Shown: piece by piece, positions 17,201-30,718 of the stretch
How positions within the stretch are numbered: position 1 is the first letter of the stretch
Layout: each line of letters begins with the position of its first letter
NCBI GenBank assembly: GCA_947258365.1
Contig: CAMYIK010000003.1
Coordinates: 1 to 36,998 of the forward strand
Origin: an uncultured Thermoleophilia bacterium
GTDB taxonomy: Bacteria > Actinomycetota > Thermoleophilia > Miltoncostaeales > Miltoncostaeaceae
DNA length: 36,998 nucleotides
Direction: 5' to 3'
Made by a program: the position numbers and the translations under genes
Notes under the pieces: model-generated
What the model was told of the DNA's origin: nothing
Database searches by the model: none
Seen by the model: only the letters and a program-made list of their open reading frames with translations

Positions 17201-17573
17201 CGATCTCGTTGGCGAGCAGCTGAACGTGGTCGGCGTCGGCTCCGCCGGCGGTGAGACCGCTCGCCACTCCGGGAAATCCGTCCGTGAGCCCGGCGGCGAT
17301 ATGGCTCACCAGCATCTCCGGCGTCGCGAGTCGTGGATCACAGGACAACCAGATCCATGGCAGTTCGGATTCCTGCATGCACTGCGCGAGCAAAGTGCTC
17401 TTGCCATAGCCGGGCCCGGCGACCACCGTCACCATGCGCCCGCTGAGCCCCGCGACGGTGCGCGAAACCAGCGCAGGCCGGCCGAGGCAATGTGGCGGAA
17501 GGCGCGGCGGCAGGAGCCGTGTTCGCAGCACGCCACTCGGTGCGGCCGGGGACGTTGCAGAAGTTGTGCTCAT
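14247..17573 (-). CDS. Large transcriptional regulator: MalT-like STAND NTPase + TPR-like region + C-terminal wHTH/BTAD (SARP-type) domain
   Basis: N-terminal VTVVAGPGYGKSTLLAQ (Walker A) and FVIAFDDVHAL (Walker B). C-terminal FGGLRLYRSGTRVPDAEFGRPKARVLLGALICAGRSGVHRDKLLDELWPDLEPSRGSRALDTTLHALRRTLD...PEREALHRALMKAYAAAGERALALRQFHACRATLRGSLGVEPSDETRELY. Confidence 0.88.
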   Translation of the reverse strand: MSTTSATSPAAPSGVLRTRLLPPRLPPHCLGRPALVSRTVAGLSGRMVTVVAGPGYGKSTLLAQCMQESELPWIWLSCDPRLATPEMLVSHIAAGLTDGFPGVASGLTAGGADADHVQLLANEIVATIPDDFVIAFDDVHALNEATLDGLAALIADLPPNVHLVLASRRNLPSGFGRVSAGDLTKIAERQLTLSYDEAVQLLADRDDALDEVQIGEVHEKTEGWVSGLLLATRPETGDLADPGETPHFDYLAEEVFGSLPEHQQHFLTDTAMLERFTPELAAHVTGRDDARELIDALRADHLFIVRLQGQWFRYHHLFEAFLRRRVEEHAPDRLQAIHARAGEAWEEAGDYQEAVRHYLSVGLFDEAAKALDPVAEAMVATPEAETLAGWLARIPEEVRARHPRLLMAHALLAYLQRQRDDAFRLWPAAIEALIAANAHDAASAALYRFQQGMLTYGINPQIRIASGEKYLDALDRSARGLGMVHLILGVAHAQACRPEEAEQHIAAALEVGSEQESPLLRPTADMLRAFYMEFPTGNVNRALDLIDEALARLEPIEIQDANMLRAFGMGFRVVIYADIGRFRKSLLEAKAVMDLSEALGMGSAAETLSMWWRLLAYAGLRDWESAIPIAEIATPHSTSGGTTSTAYRVSASCARVAAARGDEQRALSHIAIAREELEAYGDSYDAPMSLCEMSLAAEETGRLKLARELIEEACEFGERYQLSWYLARAALISADLHGPGEIGDARLRQAIDFTAELDLDFLWSRRERPRAAPLLAHALRNGIGDPHGVARIAAACGREVLDECVTRLGDAHVEARVALGEAIDEHTDLDPSTLSALVSDPEPQVAAAGERAKAILETRPRPPIRIESFGGLRLYRSGTRVPDAEFGRPKARVLLGALICAGRSGVHRDKLLDELWPDLEPSRGSRALDTTLHALRRTLDPLTSARSRGSMISRDGDVYRLELGEQDSWDAADFLALADPGNEDDSGLERLLRAESLWTSDFLPDFPYDEWAQRARSQLERSRSALLERLGDALQANGRPVAAITRYQELLATDPEREALHRALMKAYAAAGERALALRQFHACRATLRGSLGVEPSDETRELYASLL

Positions 17574-17702
17574 GAGCGAGGTGCCGATAAGTGGTGCCGG
17601 GCCGGACGAATCATCCTAAAACGACCGGTAGGCCCGGCGAAACGGGGGGTGCACCTATTACGCAAGTCCATAGACGGCGTCGGTACCCTCTGCTTTCGTC
17701 TC

Positions 17703-19184
17703 GTGCGCGTGTTCCGGATCCCCACTCTCATACTCGCTGCCGCTGCCTGCGGTGCCTTTGCTGTGCCCGCCGCGGCGGCCGACCCGGTGATCAGCAACGG
17801 TGCGTTCCGAATGGGCGCCGACACGCTCTGGAGCAAGGGAGTCATCGGCACCGGCTCGACGGTCGCCGTCTTGGACTTGGGCTTCGGGGGCCTCGACGCG
17901 TCGATCGCCGCCGGCGAGTTGCCCGCCCTCGGCATGGTCCAGCGCAGCTTCGACGAAGAATTCGGCATCGAGGGCCGGACCCCAGTGGGGTCGGGGACCC
18001 AGCACGGAACGCGGATGGCGGAGATTCTCGTCGACGTCGCGCCGGGTGCACGGTTGCTACTGGTCAACTACCACACCCAGGAAGAGTTCCAGGACGCGGT
18101 CGACTGGGTGATCACCCAGGCCCCGACGGCGGTCAGTCACTCTAATTCGTTCCTGATCCCCCCGTTTGACGGCACCGGCCCGAGCGCGGCCGCCGTGAAT
18201 CGCGCCGCGGCCGCCGGGATCCTCTGGGTCAACTCGGCGGGCAACTTCGCGGAGCGGCACTGGACGGGGCGCGCCTCGGCCCAGGGCACCCTCTTTCCTC
18301 TCGAGGTCGCCCCCGGCCAGGTCCTCTCCTACAGCGTTACGCCCTTTGGCCCCTCGAGCGACCGCGTCAGGGCCGAGCTGCAACAGCGGGGGGCTTCAGG
18401 CGAATGGGATACCCGGACCAGCGTCGTGGCGGGTTCTGATGGAGCTTTCACCGACACGATGGTGAGTGACGGTGGTGAATGGCGCCTACGCCTCACCCAG
18501 ACCGTCGGCACCGACTCACTCGTTCGCGTCTTCTCGCGCACCGTCGGTTTCGGTGGCCTGGCCGTCGGTGACGGCAGCGTCCCCACCCCGGGCGACGCCG
18601 CGGGCTCATTGACCGTGGGAGCGGTGCCATGGACCGGGACCAACCTGGCGCCTTATTCATCGCGAGGCCCTACCCAAGACGGGCGCCAGAAGCCGGATGT
18701 GGTCGGACCGACCTACGTGACGGCAAACCGCGCGTGGCCAGGCACCGCCGGTACCTCGGCCGCGACCGCACACGTGGCAGGGGCCGCCGCGCTGATCGCC
18801 CAAGAGCAACGGACCATCGGCGGCCCGACCGATCTTGCGACCCTGCGCGGCCGGCTGACCGGCGCCGCGTTCGATCTGGGCGACCCGGGCTTCGATCCGT
18901 CCTATGGCGCAGGCATGGTGCGCCTCGATGCAACGCCTCCCAAGGTCACCCTCGCGGTGAACGATGATCCGCGTCCGCTCCTCACCGGGATCGTCCGTGA
19001 TCAAGGCACCATCGGCGAGGTGGTCGTCTCGATTGACGGAAAGCGGGTCAAGTCGCTTCGCTCCGCGCAAGTTCGCGTGCGACTACCGCGAATGACGGCG
19101 GGACGCCACCGCGTCGTCGTCGCCGCGAGCGACACATCCGGCAACCGCGTAACGACTGGTCGATGGGTCCGCGGCCGCCGCTAG
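17703..19184 (+). CDS. Secreted S8 (subtilisin-like) serine peptidase
   Basis: Signal peptide (FRIPTLILAAAACGAFAVPAAAA). Catalytic contexts VAVLDLGFGG (Asp), GTQHGTRMAEI (His), VNSAGNFAERHW (Asn), GTSAATAHVAGAAAL (Ser). Start at GTG 17703 or 17709, not 17154. Confidence 0.85.
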   Translation: MRVFRIPTLILAAAACGAFAVPAAAADPVISNGAFRMGADTLWSKGVIGTGSTVAVLDLGFGGLDASIAAGELPALGMVQRSFDEEFGIEGRTPVGSGTQHGTRMAEILVDVAPGARLLLVNYHTQEEFQDAVDWVITQAPTAVSHSNSFLIPPFDGTGPSAAAVNRAAAAGILWVNSAGNFAERHWTGRASAQGTLFPLEVAPGQVLSYSVTPFGPSSDRVRAELQQRGASGEWDTRTSVVAGSDGAFTDTMVSDGGEWRLRLTQTVGTDSLVRVFSRTVGFGGLAVGDGSVPTPGDAAGSLTVGAVPWTGTNLAPYSSRGPTQDGRQKPDVVGPTYVTANRAWPGTAGTSAATAHVAGAAALIAQEQRTIGGPTDLATLRGRLTGAAFDLGDPGFDPSYGAGMVRLDATPPKVTLAVNDDPRPLLTGIVRDQGTIGEVVVSIDGKRVKSLRSAQVRVRLPRMTAGRHRVVVAASDTSGNRVTTGRWVRGRR

Positions 19185-21268
19185 CTCTTTCGCTCGGGCT
19201 CGCTCTCGCCGTCCTCGTCACCGCTCCGGCCTTCTCCTCGCCGGTACCGGTCGAGGTCCAGGCCGAGCCAGGAAAAGCTGAGGTCGCGGCCAAGGCCCTC
19301 CGCGCGGCGGGCCATGACATCGATCGTCGCGACGGTGCCTCACTGCAGGTCGCCGCTGAGCCGTCTGAGGTCGTGGCGTTGGAAGAGTTGCCCGGAGTCG
19401 CGGCTGCGGGTGAAGCGCCGACCGCCTTCGGCGACGCGATCAGCAGCATCGGGCTACAGCGCAGCGGCGCCGCGGCGTTCGCTCCGATTTCCGGTGACGG
19501 CTCCGGGTTGATCATCGCGGTGCTCGACCTGGGATTTGGCCCCCACATCACCACACGTCAGGTCGAGCGGGAGTTACCGCCACCCTCCCGGCTCGTACAG
19601 ATTTCGTTCGATCCCGTACATGGGCTGGCGGGGCGCAACGCTTACGGCAACGCGACCAACCACGGCGAGCTGGTGGCCCAGACGGTCTACGACTACGTGC
19701 CGAAGGCCCGATACATCTTCGCTAACTACCGCACGCGCCAGGACTTCGTTCAGGCGGTGGACTGGCTGGCTCAGGTCAAACCGAACATCGTGGTGCACTC
19801 CAACAGCTTCCTGGAGGGCCCCTTCGACGGCACCAGCCCCGAGGCCCAAGCCGTAGACCGAGCCGCCGCCGCGGGCGTCCTCTGGTTCAACTCAGCCGGC
19901 AACTACGCCCAACGCCACTGGGAAGGCCCATGGGCCGACCTCGATCTCGATGGGGCTCTGGATCTAGGCACCAACGGGGAATGGACCTTCGGGCGCGAGC
20001 TCGGCAAGCCCACGACATTCACGCTGAGTTGGGACTCCCCGGAGTCCGGAACGACCGACCTCGCCCTCGCGATGGAACGTCAGGAGCCCGACGGCAGTTG
20101 GTCACCAGCGGTCATCTCCGACGACGATCAGACGGCGGGGGCACGCGAGTCGGAACGCTTCGTGGGCTACCGCAACGGCAAGGGCGGCACCTTCCGCATC
20201 CGGGTGACGCGCACGAGCGGACCGCCACCCGAGGCGATCACGATCTTCTCTCGCGAGATCGATCTTGCCGGCGCGGGGGGATCCGAGGGCTCCAGCCAGC
20301 CCGGGCCGGGTGACGCCGCGGGCGCCATCAGCGTGGGAGCCGTCGACTGGCGCGGCGATGGTCGCAAGACCTACTCATCGGTAGGGCCGACCGATGACGG
20401 CCGCCGCAAGCCTGATTTCGTCGCGCCGACCAACACGCGCGTAATGGGGACGGCCGGGCCCCGTCGCGTCGGCGGAACCTCGAACGCGGCCCCGAACGCC
20501 GCCGGAGCGGCGGCGATCGTGATGGGGATGCTGCGCAAAGCCGGACTCGACTTCAGCGCGGCCGCCGTTCGTGAGCGACTCTTTCAGCGCCCGTTTGATC
20601 TTGGCGATCCGGGACCCGACTTCCGATTCGGGTTCGGGCGGGTGCGCGTCGAGCATGATGCCCCGAGGCTCACACCCAAGAGCCCCGCGCCGTACTCGTT
20701 CGTGCGCGGCCGGGCGAGGGTCGACGTGGCGCCCTTCGACACCTCGCGACTGGCGAACTGGCAGCTGAGCATCGATGGGGCCGCGGTCACACCTGTGCGC
20801 CGCACTGGTCGCATCGCGCCGCTCATCGATACTCGCCGGCTGACCGACGGGTGGCATCAGATCCGCGTGGTCGCCGAAGACTGGCCGGGCAACACCGGTG
20901 TGGGCGAGTGGTGGGTCAGGGTCGACAACACCAACCCCCGGTTGGTGGTGCGTCGCACCAAGATCGCCGCGCGGAAACTCCCGGTGCTTCCCGAGGAAAT
21001 CGGACCGGAGGAGCGCTCCCGGCGGGTGCGCGCCGCTCGCCGGGTGCCTCGGGGCGTGCGCCTGCAGATCCTCGCGCGCGACAACTTCGGCGGACGCCTT
21101 ACCGTGGGCGTTCAGGTCCGTGACAAGCGCGGCAACGGCGTGAGGCCCGGCGCCAAGCGATGGCTCCCCGTCGGGAAGCTCCGCCGAGGGCGCTATCGCG
21201 TTCAGCTGCAAATGAAGGACGTGGCCGGCAATGTCACTCGCGCGGAGAAGCGCATACTCGTTCGCTGA
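19163..21268 (+). CDS. Secreted S8 (subtilisin-like) serine peptidase, paralog of the preceding gene
   Basis: IIAVLDLGFGPH (Asp), ATNHGELVAQTV (His), FNSAGNYAQRHW (Asn), GTSNAAPNAAGAAAIV (Ser); start overlaps upstream gene by 22 bp. Confidence 0.85.
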   Translation: MGPRPPLALSLGLALAVLVTAPAFSSPVPVEVQAEPGKAEVAAKALRAAGHDIDRRDGASLQVAAEPSEVVALEELPGVAAAGEAPTAFGDAISSIGLQRSGAAAFAPISGDGSGLIIAVLDLGFGPHITTRQVERELPPPSRLVQISFDPVHGLAGRNAYGNATNHGELVAQTVYDYVPKARYIFANYRTRQDFVQAVDWLAQVKPNIVVHSNSFLEGPFDGTSPEAQAVDRAAAAGVLWFNSAGNYAQRHWEGPWADLDLDGALDLGTNGEWTFGRELGKPTTFTLSWDSPESGTTDLALAMERQEPDGSWSPAVISDDDQTAGARESERFVGYRNGKGGTFRIRVTRTSGPPPEAITIFSREIDLAGAGGSEGSSQPGPGDAAGAISVGAVDWRGDGRKTYSSVGPTDDGRRKPDFVAPTNTRVMGTAGPRRVGGTSNAAPNAAGAAAIVMGMLRKAGLDFSAAAVRERLFQRPFDLGDPGPDFRFGFGRVRVEHDAPRLTPKSPAPYSFVRGRARVDVAPFDTSRLANWQLSIDGAAVTPVRRTGRIAPLIDTRRLTDGWHQIRVVAEDWPGNTGVGEWWVRVDNTNPRLVVRRTKIAARKLPVLPEEIGPEERSRRVRAARRVPRGVRLQILARDNFGGRLTVGVQVRDKRGNGVRPGAKRWLPVGKLRRGRYRVQLQMKDVAGNVTRAEKRILVR

Positions 21269-21350
21269 GCAGTTGCTGCGCCAGCCGTTGACTCGGCAGG
21301 CGTCATTGCTCACAATTCCGGGAGTTCTCACCCAGCATGAAGGGGGCTGC

Positions 21351-21554
21351 ATGCCGCTCGATCAGGACCTGAAGAGCAAGCTTCGCGACCGCGTTTCGAC
21401 TGCGAACAAGTCGAATGTGACCGAGGTCATCGCCGAGGTTGAGGAAGCCCGCGGCACGCTCGCCGAAGACGACAAGGACCACGCGCGCCTCGGTGGCTGG
21501 CTGGAGGACCTCTCCCAGGTTGCCCGCGGCTCGGTGCCGGGGAAGTTCAGCTAG
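21351..21554 (+). CDS. Small hypothetical protein
   Basis: 67-aa ORF MPLDQDLKSKLRDRVSTANKSNVTEVIAEVEEARGTLAEDDKDHARLGGWLEDLSQVARGSVPGKFS. Confidence 0.65.
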   Translation: MPLDQDLKSKLRDRVSTANKSNVTEVIAEVEEARGTLAEDDKDHARLGGWLEDLSQVARGSVPGKFS

Positions 21555-21564
21555 GCGGTCTGGC

Positions 21565-22047
21565 TCAGCGCCGGCCGTGTGCCGGCGCGAGCTGCTGCAG
21601 TACGCGTTGGAGACGGCGGGTCTCGGCTAAGGCGTTGACCTGCCGTCGGTCTCGGCTGATGTTGCGGGCGCGCTGGATACGCTCCTCGCGCCCCTCGCGG
21701 GCCTCGACCCACCGCTCGTATTCTCGGATGAGATCGAGAACCGTGTCGGCGATCTCGCGATGCTCGGCGGGGGAAAACGGTTTGCCGTCGACCGCCAGGA
21801 GGCGGTCGGCGGCCTGATAGTGCAAGGATCCCGTTGCGCCGCTGGCTGAGACGTCGGTGACAGAAATGCGGATCTGAGCGCCACGCCACTCCCGTTTCAG
21901 GACACCAGGCTCGACCGCGGGTCGGAATCCGAAAGCACGCAGCCGACGTCGCTCAGCGAGTGCTGACCACTGGGCGTGGGCGGTGGCAATCACCGTCGCG
22001 ATACGCGAGGTGAGCACCGACTCATCGGTGTCATTTCGAGAGACCAC
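21565..22047 (-). CDS. Hypothetical protein (start uncertain)
   Basis: ORF extends to 22173, but the upstream part looks non-coding and overlaps the candidate rpoB promoter; in-frame GTG starts at 22047 and 22017. Confidence 0.5.
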   Translation of the reverse strand: MVSRNDTDESVLTSRIATVIATAHAQWSALAERRRLRAFGFRPAVEPGVLKREWRGAQIRISVTDVSASGATGSLHYQAADRLLAVDGKPFSPAEHREIADTVLDLIREYERWVEAREGREERIQRARNISRDRRQVNALAETRRLQRVLQQLAPAHGRR

Positions 22048-22069
22048 GGAGGCGGCTACGTCAAAAGAT

Positions 22070-22098
22070 TTGCATTTCGCGACACAGACGCTTAGACT
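22070..22098 (+). promoter_or_regulatory. Candidate housekeeping promoter for rpoB
   Basis: TTGCAT - 17 nt - TAGACT, about 150 nt upstream of rpoB. Confidence 0.5.
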
Positions 22099-22252
22099 AC
22101 CGTCTTTGGCCATCCGTCCATCCGGATTCGCCTGCTTTCTTCCTGTCGCGCCGCCGCCAGTCAGTGACAACACCGCATTCGTTGGTGTCGTGTGTTGCTG
22201 CCTGCCGTAACCCGGCAGCTACTACCCCGCCCATGCCAGGAGGCATCGAAGA

Positions 22253-25200
22253 GTGAGCACACGAACCCGTGAACGCCGCTCCTTCTCGAAACTCGACAAG
22301 GTCCTGGATGTCCCGAATCTAATCGACATCCAGAAGTCCTCGTTTGAGTGGTTCCTCAATGAGGGACTGAAGGAGACAATCCGAGATATATCACCGATCG
22401 AGGATTTCACGGGCACGCTTGCCGTTGAGTTCGGGAAGTACACGCTCGGCGGGTGGGAGCCCGGGATGGATCTCGACGAGATCCAGCCCAACAACATGAT
22501 CCGTGAGTGCCGCGAGAAGGACCTCGTCTACGCAGCGCCGCTCACCATGGAGGTCGCGTTCATCAACCGGGAGACCGGTGAGATTCGCGAGCAGAAGGTC
22601 TTCATGGGCGATCTCCCGCTCATGACTAAGGCGGGCACCTTCATCATCAACGGCACCGAGCGAGTCGTCGTGACTCAGCTCGTGCGCTCCCCCGGCGCAT
22701 ACGTCATGGAGCCGAAGGACGCGGAGAAGCAGGTCTTCATCGCGAACCTGATGCCGGCTCGTGGTTCCTGGGTGGAGCTCGAGATCGACAAGCGCGGACT
22801 GGTCAACGTCCGCATCGATCGCAAGCGCAAGCTGCCGGTCACCACTTTGCTGATGGCGCTCGGCTACACCCGAGACGACATCGTCAACCTCTTCCCGAGC
22901 ACGCTCGACCCCAAAGAGGTCAACCCCTTCATCCGCAACACCCTCGAGAAGGACGACACCGAGGGTGCGCCCGAGAGCGGCAACAAGAAGAGCCTCAAGG
23001 AGATCGACCAGGTCGTCTCCGAGATGCAGAAGCTCGCCAAGGGCATAGATGGGCTACCCAGCGACGAGCGCGCTGAGATCCAGGCCGAGATCGAGAAGCT
23101 CGAGGCCAAGCTCGACCTGCGCGCAGGCGAGTCGATGCAGCACGCCCTCATCGAGGTCTTCAAGAAGCAGCGCCCGGGCGAGCCGCCGACGGTGGACAAC
23201 TCCCGTTCGCTGGTCCGGTCACTCTTCTTCGACCCCAAGCGCTACGACCTGACTCGCGTCGGGCGCTACAAGCTGAACGCGCGCCTCGACCTCGACCTCG
23301 ATGCCGATATCCGCACGCTGAGCAATCCGCGCTTCACCGGCCGCCTCAGCGGCATGGACGACGACATGGTCGAGCTGGTCCGGCGCCTCATCGCGCTGCC
23401 GCTGACTGTCGGCGCCAACGTGGATGTCAAGGATCTCGCCGCCGAGACGGCCCTCGCGCCGCGCGAGGAGATCGCCGGCGAGCTCGACGAATACGAGCAC
23501 TTCGGCAACCGTCGTCTGCGTACCGTCGGTGAGCTGATCCAGGAGGCCTTCCGGGTCGGCTTCTACCGCATGGAGCGCGTCGTTCGTGAGCGGATGAGCA
23601 CCGAGGACGTCGACACGATCACCCCGCAGACCATCATCAACATCCGCCCAGTGGTCGCGGCGCTGAAGGAGTTCTTCGGCTCCTCGCAGCTCTCTCAGTT
23701 CATGGACCAGACCAACTCACTGGCCGGGCTTACCCACCGACGCCGTCTCTCGGCGCTGGGTGCCGGCGGTCTGACCCGCGAGCGGGCTCCGATCGAGGTG
23801 CGCGATGTGCACCCGACTCACTATGGCCGCATGTGCCCGATCGAGACTCCGGAAGGACCGAACATCGGTCTGATCGGCTCGCTCGGCAGCTATGCCACGG
23901 TCAATGAGTTCGGCTTCATCCAGACGCCGTACCGGGTGGTCAAGAAGGGCAAGGTCGTCGATCAGATCGAGCGTCTCGACGCGACCCAGGAAGAGCACAA
24001 GATCATCGCCCAGGCCAACGCCGAGATGGACGACAAGGGCAACCTGATCAGCCCGGTCCTCTGCCGCCAAGGCGGCGAGCCGGTCATGTCCGAGCCAAAC
24101 GACGTCCACTACATGGACGTCTCGCCGGCCCAGATCGTTTCGGTCGCGACCTCGCTGATTCCGTTCCTGGAGCACGACGACGCGAACCGCGCCCTCATGG
24201 GTGCCAACATGCAGCGCCAGGCGGTGCCGCTGATGGTCACCGACGCGCCATTGGTCGGTACCGGCATGGAACGCCGTGCCGCGATCGACAGTGGTGACGT
24301 TGTGGTGAGCCGTACGAAGGGCACCGTGGTCGCGGTCGACGCGAACCACGTGATGATCGAGGACCCCTCGGGGGAGCTTGAGCACTACGGCCTGCACAAG
24401 TTCACGCGCAGCAACCAGGGCACGCTGATTCATCAGAAGCCGATCGTCGCCTTGGACGACACGGTGAAAGCCGGCGACGTACTCGCCGACGGCAGCTCGA
24501 CCGACCAGGGCGAGCTCGCGCTCGGCAAGAACATCCTCGTCGCGTTCATGAGCTGGCAGGGCTACAACTTCGAGGACGCGATCATCATCTCCGAGCGCCT
24601 CGTCAAGGACGACGAGCTCTCCTCGATCCACATCGAGGAGTACGAGATCGACGCGCGCACCACCAAGCTGGGCGCCGAGGAGATCACCCGCGACATCCCC
24701 AACCGCTCCGAGGAGTCCCTTGCGGACCTCGACGAGCGCGGCATCGTCCGCATCGGCGCCGAGGTCAGCTCCGGTGACCTGCTGGTCGGCAAGGTAACGC
24801 CGAAGGGCGAGACCGAGCTCACCGCCGAAGAGAAGCTGATTCGCGCCATCTTTAAGGAGAAGGCCGGAGAGGTCCGAGACACCTCGCTGAAGGTGCCTCA
24901 CGGTGAGGGCGGCAAGGTCATCGACGTCAAGACGTTCAGCCGCGACGGCGGTGACGATTTGTCGCCGGGCGTCAACGAGCTGGTTCGCGTCTACGTGGCG
25001 AAGCGCCGCAAGATCGCCGAGGGCGACAAGCTCGCAGGACGCCACGGAAACAAGGGCGTCATCAGCAAGATCGTTCCCGAAGAGGACATGCCTTTCCTCG
25101 AGGACGGCACTCCGATCGACATGATCCTCAACCCGCTCGGCGTGCCGAGCCGGATGAACATCGGTCAGATCCTGGAGACCCACCTCGGGTGGGCCGCCGG

Positions 25201-25990
25201 TCAAGGCTGGAACGAGGACGGCGAGAAGGGCACCCCGGTGCGCACGCCTGTGGCGACGCCCGTCTTCGACGGCGCGAGCCCTGAGGACGTCGACGAGGCG
25301 CTCATCAAGTGGACCGAGAGCCACCCGGACAGCCCGATCAACCTCAACGTCAAAGATGACCGCGAGGGCCGCAAGGCGTCCGGGAAGCTCAAGCTCTACG
25401 ACGGGCACACGGGTGAGCCGTACGACGGCAAGGTGACCGTCGGGTACATGTACATGCTGAAGCTCCTGCACCTCGTGGACGACAAGATCCACGCGCGCTC
25501 GACCGGCCCGTACTCGCTGGTCACCCAGCAACCCCTTGGCGGTAAAGCCCAGTTCGGTGGTCAGCGCTTCGGTGAGATGGAGGTGTGGGCGCTCGAGGCA
25601 TATGGCGCGGCGTACACCCTCCAGGAAATGCTCACCATCAAGAGCGATGACACCGTGGGCCGGGTCAAGGCCTACGAGGCCATCGTCAAGGGCGAGAACA
25701 TCCAGGAGCCTTCGGTCCCCGAGAGCTTCAAGGTGCTGCTCAAGGAGATGCAGAGCCTGGGGCTCGACGTCAACGTTCGGGGCGAGTCCGGCCCGGAGTT
25801 GGTCGGCCACGAAGAAGACGACGACCTGCTTCGCGCGGCGGAGGAGCTTGGCATCGATCTGTCAGGCGGACTCGGCAACGCGCAGCGAGCACCCGCAGCC
25901 GAGAACGGAGCCGAACAGGCCAAGCCGGTCGCGGAAGCCGAGGAGGCGGTTGCGACGGCGGAGCCCGCCGAGTCTGACGACAAGACGTAA
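22253..25990 (+). CDS. rpoB: DNA-directed RNA polymerase subunit beta
   Basis: GTG start with [79 protein letters not shown]. Confidence 0.99.
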   Translation: MSTRTRERRSFSKLDKVLDVPNLIDIQKSSFEWFLNEGLKETIRDISPIEDFTGTLAVEFGKYTLGGWEPGMDLDEIQPNNMIRECREKDLVYAAPLTMEVAFINRETGEIREQKVFMGDLPLMTKAGTFIINGTERVVVTQLVRSPGAYVMEPKDAEKQVFIANLMPARGSWVELEIDKRGLVNVRIDRKRKLPVTTLLMALGYTRDDIVNLFPSTLDPKEVNPFIRNTLEKDDTEGAPESGNKKSLKEIDQVVSEMQKLAKGIDGLPSDERAEIQAEIEKLEAKLDLRAGESMQHALIEVFKKQRPGEPPTVDNSRSLVRSLFFDPKRYDLTRVGRYKLNARLDLDLDADIRTLSNPRFTGRLSGMDDDMVELVRRLIALPLTVGANVDVKDLAAETALAPREEIAGELDEYEHFGNRRLRTVGELIQEAFRVGFYRMERVVRERMSTEDVDTITPQTIINIRPVVAALKEFFGSSQLSQFMDQTNSLAGLTHRRRLSALGAGGLTRERAPIEVRDVHPTHYGRMCPIETPEGPNIGLIGSLGSYATVNEFGFIQTPYRVVKKGKVVDQIERLDATQEEHKIIAQANAEMDDKGNLISPVLCRQGGEPVMSEPNDVHYMDVSPAQIVSVATSLIPFLEHDDANRALMGANMQRQAVPLMVTDAPLVGTGMERRAAIDSGDVVVSRTKGTVVAVDANHVMIEDPSGELEHYGLHKFTRSNQGTLIHQKPIVALDDTVKAGDVLADGSSTDQGELALGKNILVAFMSWQGYNFEDAIIISERLVKDDELSSIHIEEYEIDARTTKLGAEEITRDIPNRSEESLADLDERGIVRIGAEVSSGDLLVGKVTPKGETELTAEEKLIRAIFKEKAGEVRDTSLKVPHGEGGKVIDVKTFSRDGGDDLSPGVNELVRVYVAKRRKIAEGDKLAGRHGNKGVISKIVPEEDMPFLEDGTPIDMILNPLGVPSRMNIGQILETHLGWAAGQGWNEDGEKGTPVRTPVATPVFDGASPEDVDEALIKWTESHPDSPINLNVKDDREGRKASGKLKLYDGHTGEPYDGKVTVGYMYMLKLLHLVDDKIHARSTGPYSLVTQQPLGGKAQFGGQRFGEMEVWALEAYGAAYTLQEMLTIKSDDTVGRVKAYEAIVKGENIQEPSVPESFKVLLKEMQSLGLDVNVRGESGPELVGHEEDDDLLRAAEELGIDLSGGLGNAQRAPAAENGAEQAKPVAEAEEAVATAEPAESDDKT

Positions 25991-26001
25991 GGGCAACTCG
26001 G

Positions 26002-26024
26002 GATCAGCCTCGACGAGGCTGATC
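26002..26024 (+). other. Hairpin in rpoB-rpoC intergenic spacer
   Basis: GATCAGCCTC-GAC-GAGGCTGATC perfect 10-bp stem, 11 nt after the rpoB stop. Confidence 0.6.
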
Positions 26025-26094
26025 TAGCAACGGCGACTGGCAGGGATCAGGTGCCCACAGGTACCTGACGCGCGAAGAGAGAGGCTCTCACCAA

Positions 26095-30657
<4,563 letters not shown>

Positions 30658-30678
30658 ACAGACTCGCTCAACCGAGTG

Positions 30679-30714
30679 ACAACGGCCTCCGGCGTTCGCG
30701 TCGGGGGCCGTTGT
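30679..30714 (+). terminator. Rho-independent terminator after rpoC
   Basis: ACAACGGCCTCCGGCG-TTCG-CGTCGGGGGCCGTTGT, 16-bp stem (with wobbles) and UUCG tetraloop, followed by CGTTCT. Confidence 0.85.
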
Positions 30715-30718
30715 CGTT

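Noticed and set aside
17154-17702. N-terminal extension of the first S8 peptidase ORF
   Set aside because: Lies opposite the start of the regulator gene and precedes a clear signal peptide; it is an artefact of the most-upstream-start rule.
23717-25810. 697-aa antisense ORF inside rpoB
   Set aside because: Fully antisense to strongly conserved rpoB; long shadow ORFs are expected in high-GC coding DNA and the translation is low-complexity (many V/D/L/R/H) without recognisable domains.
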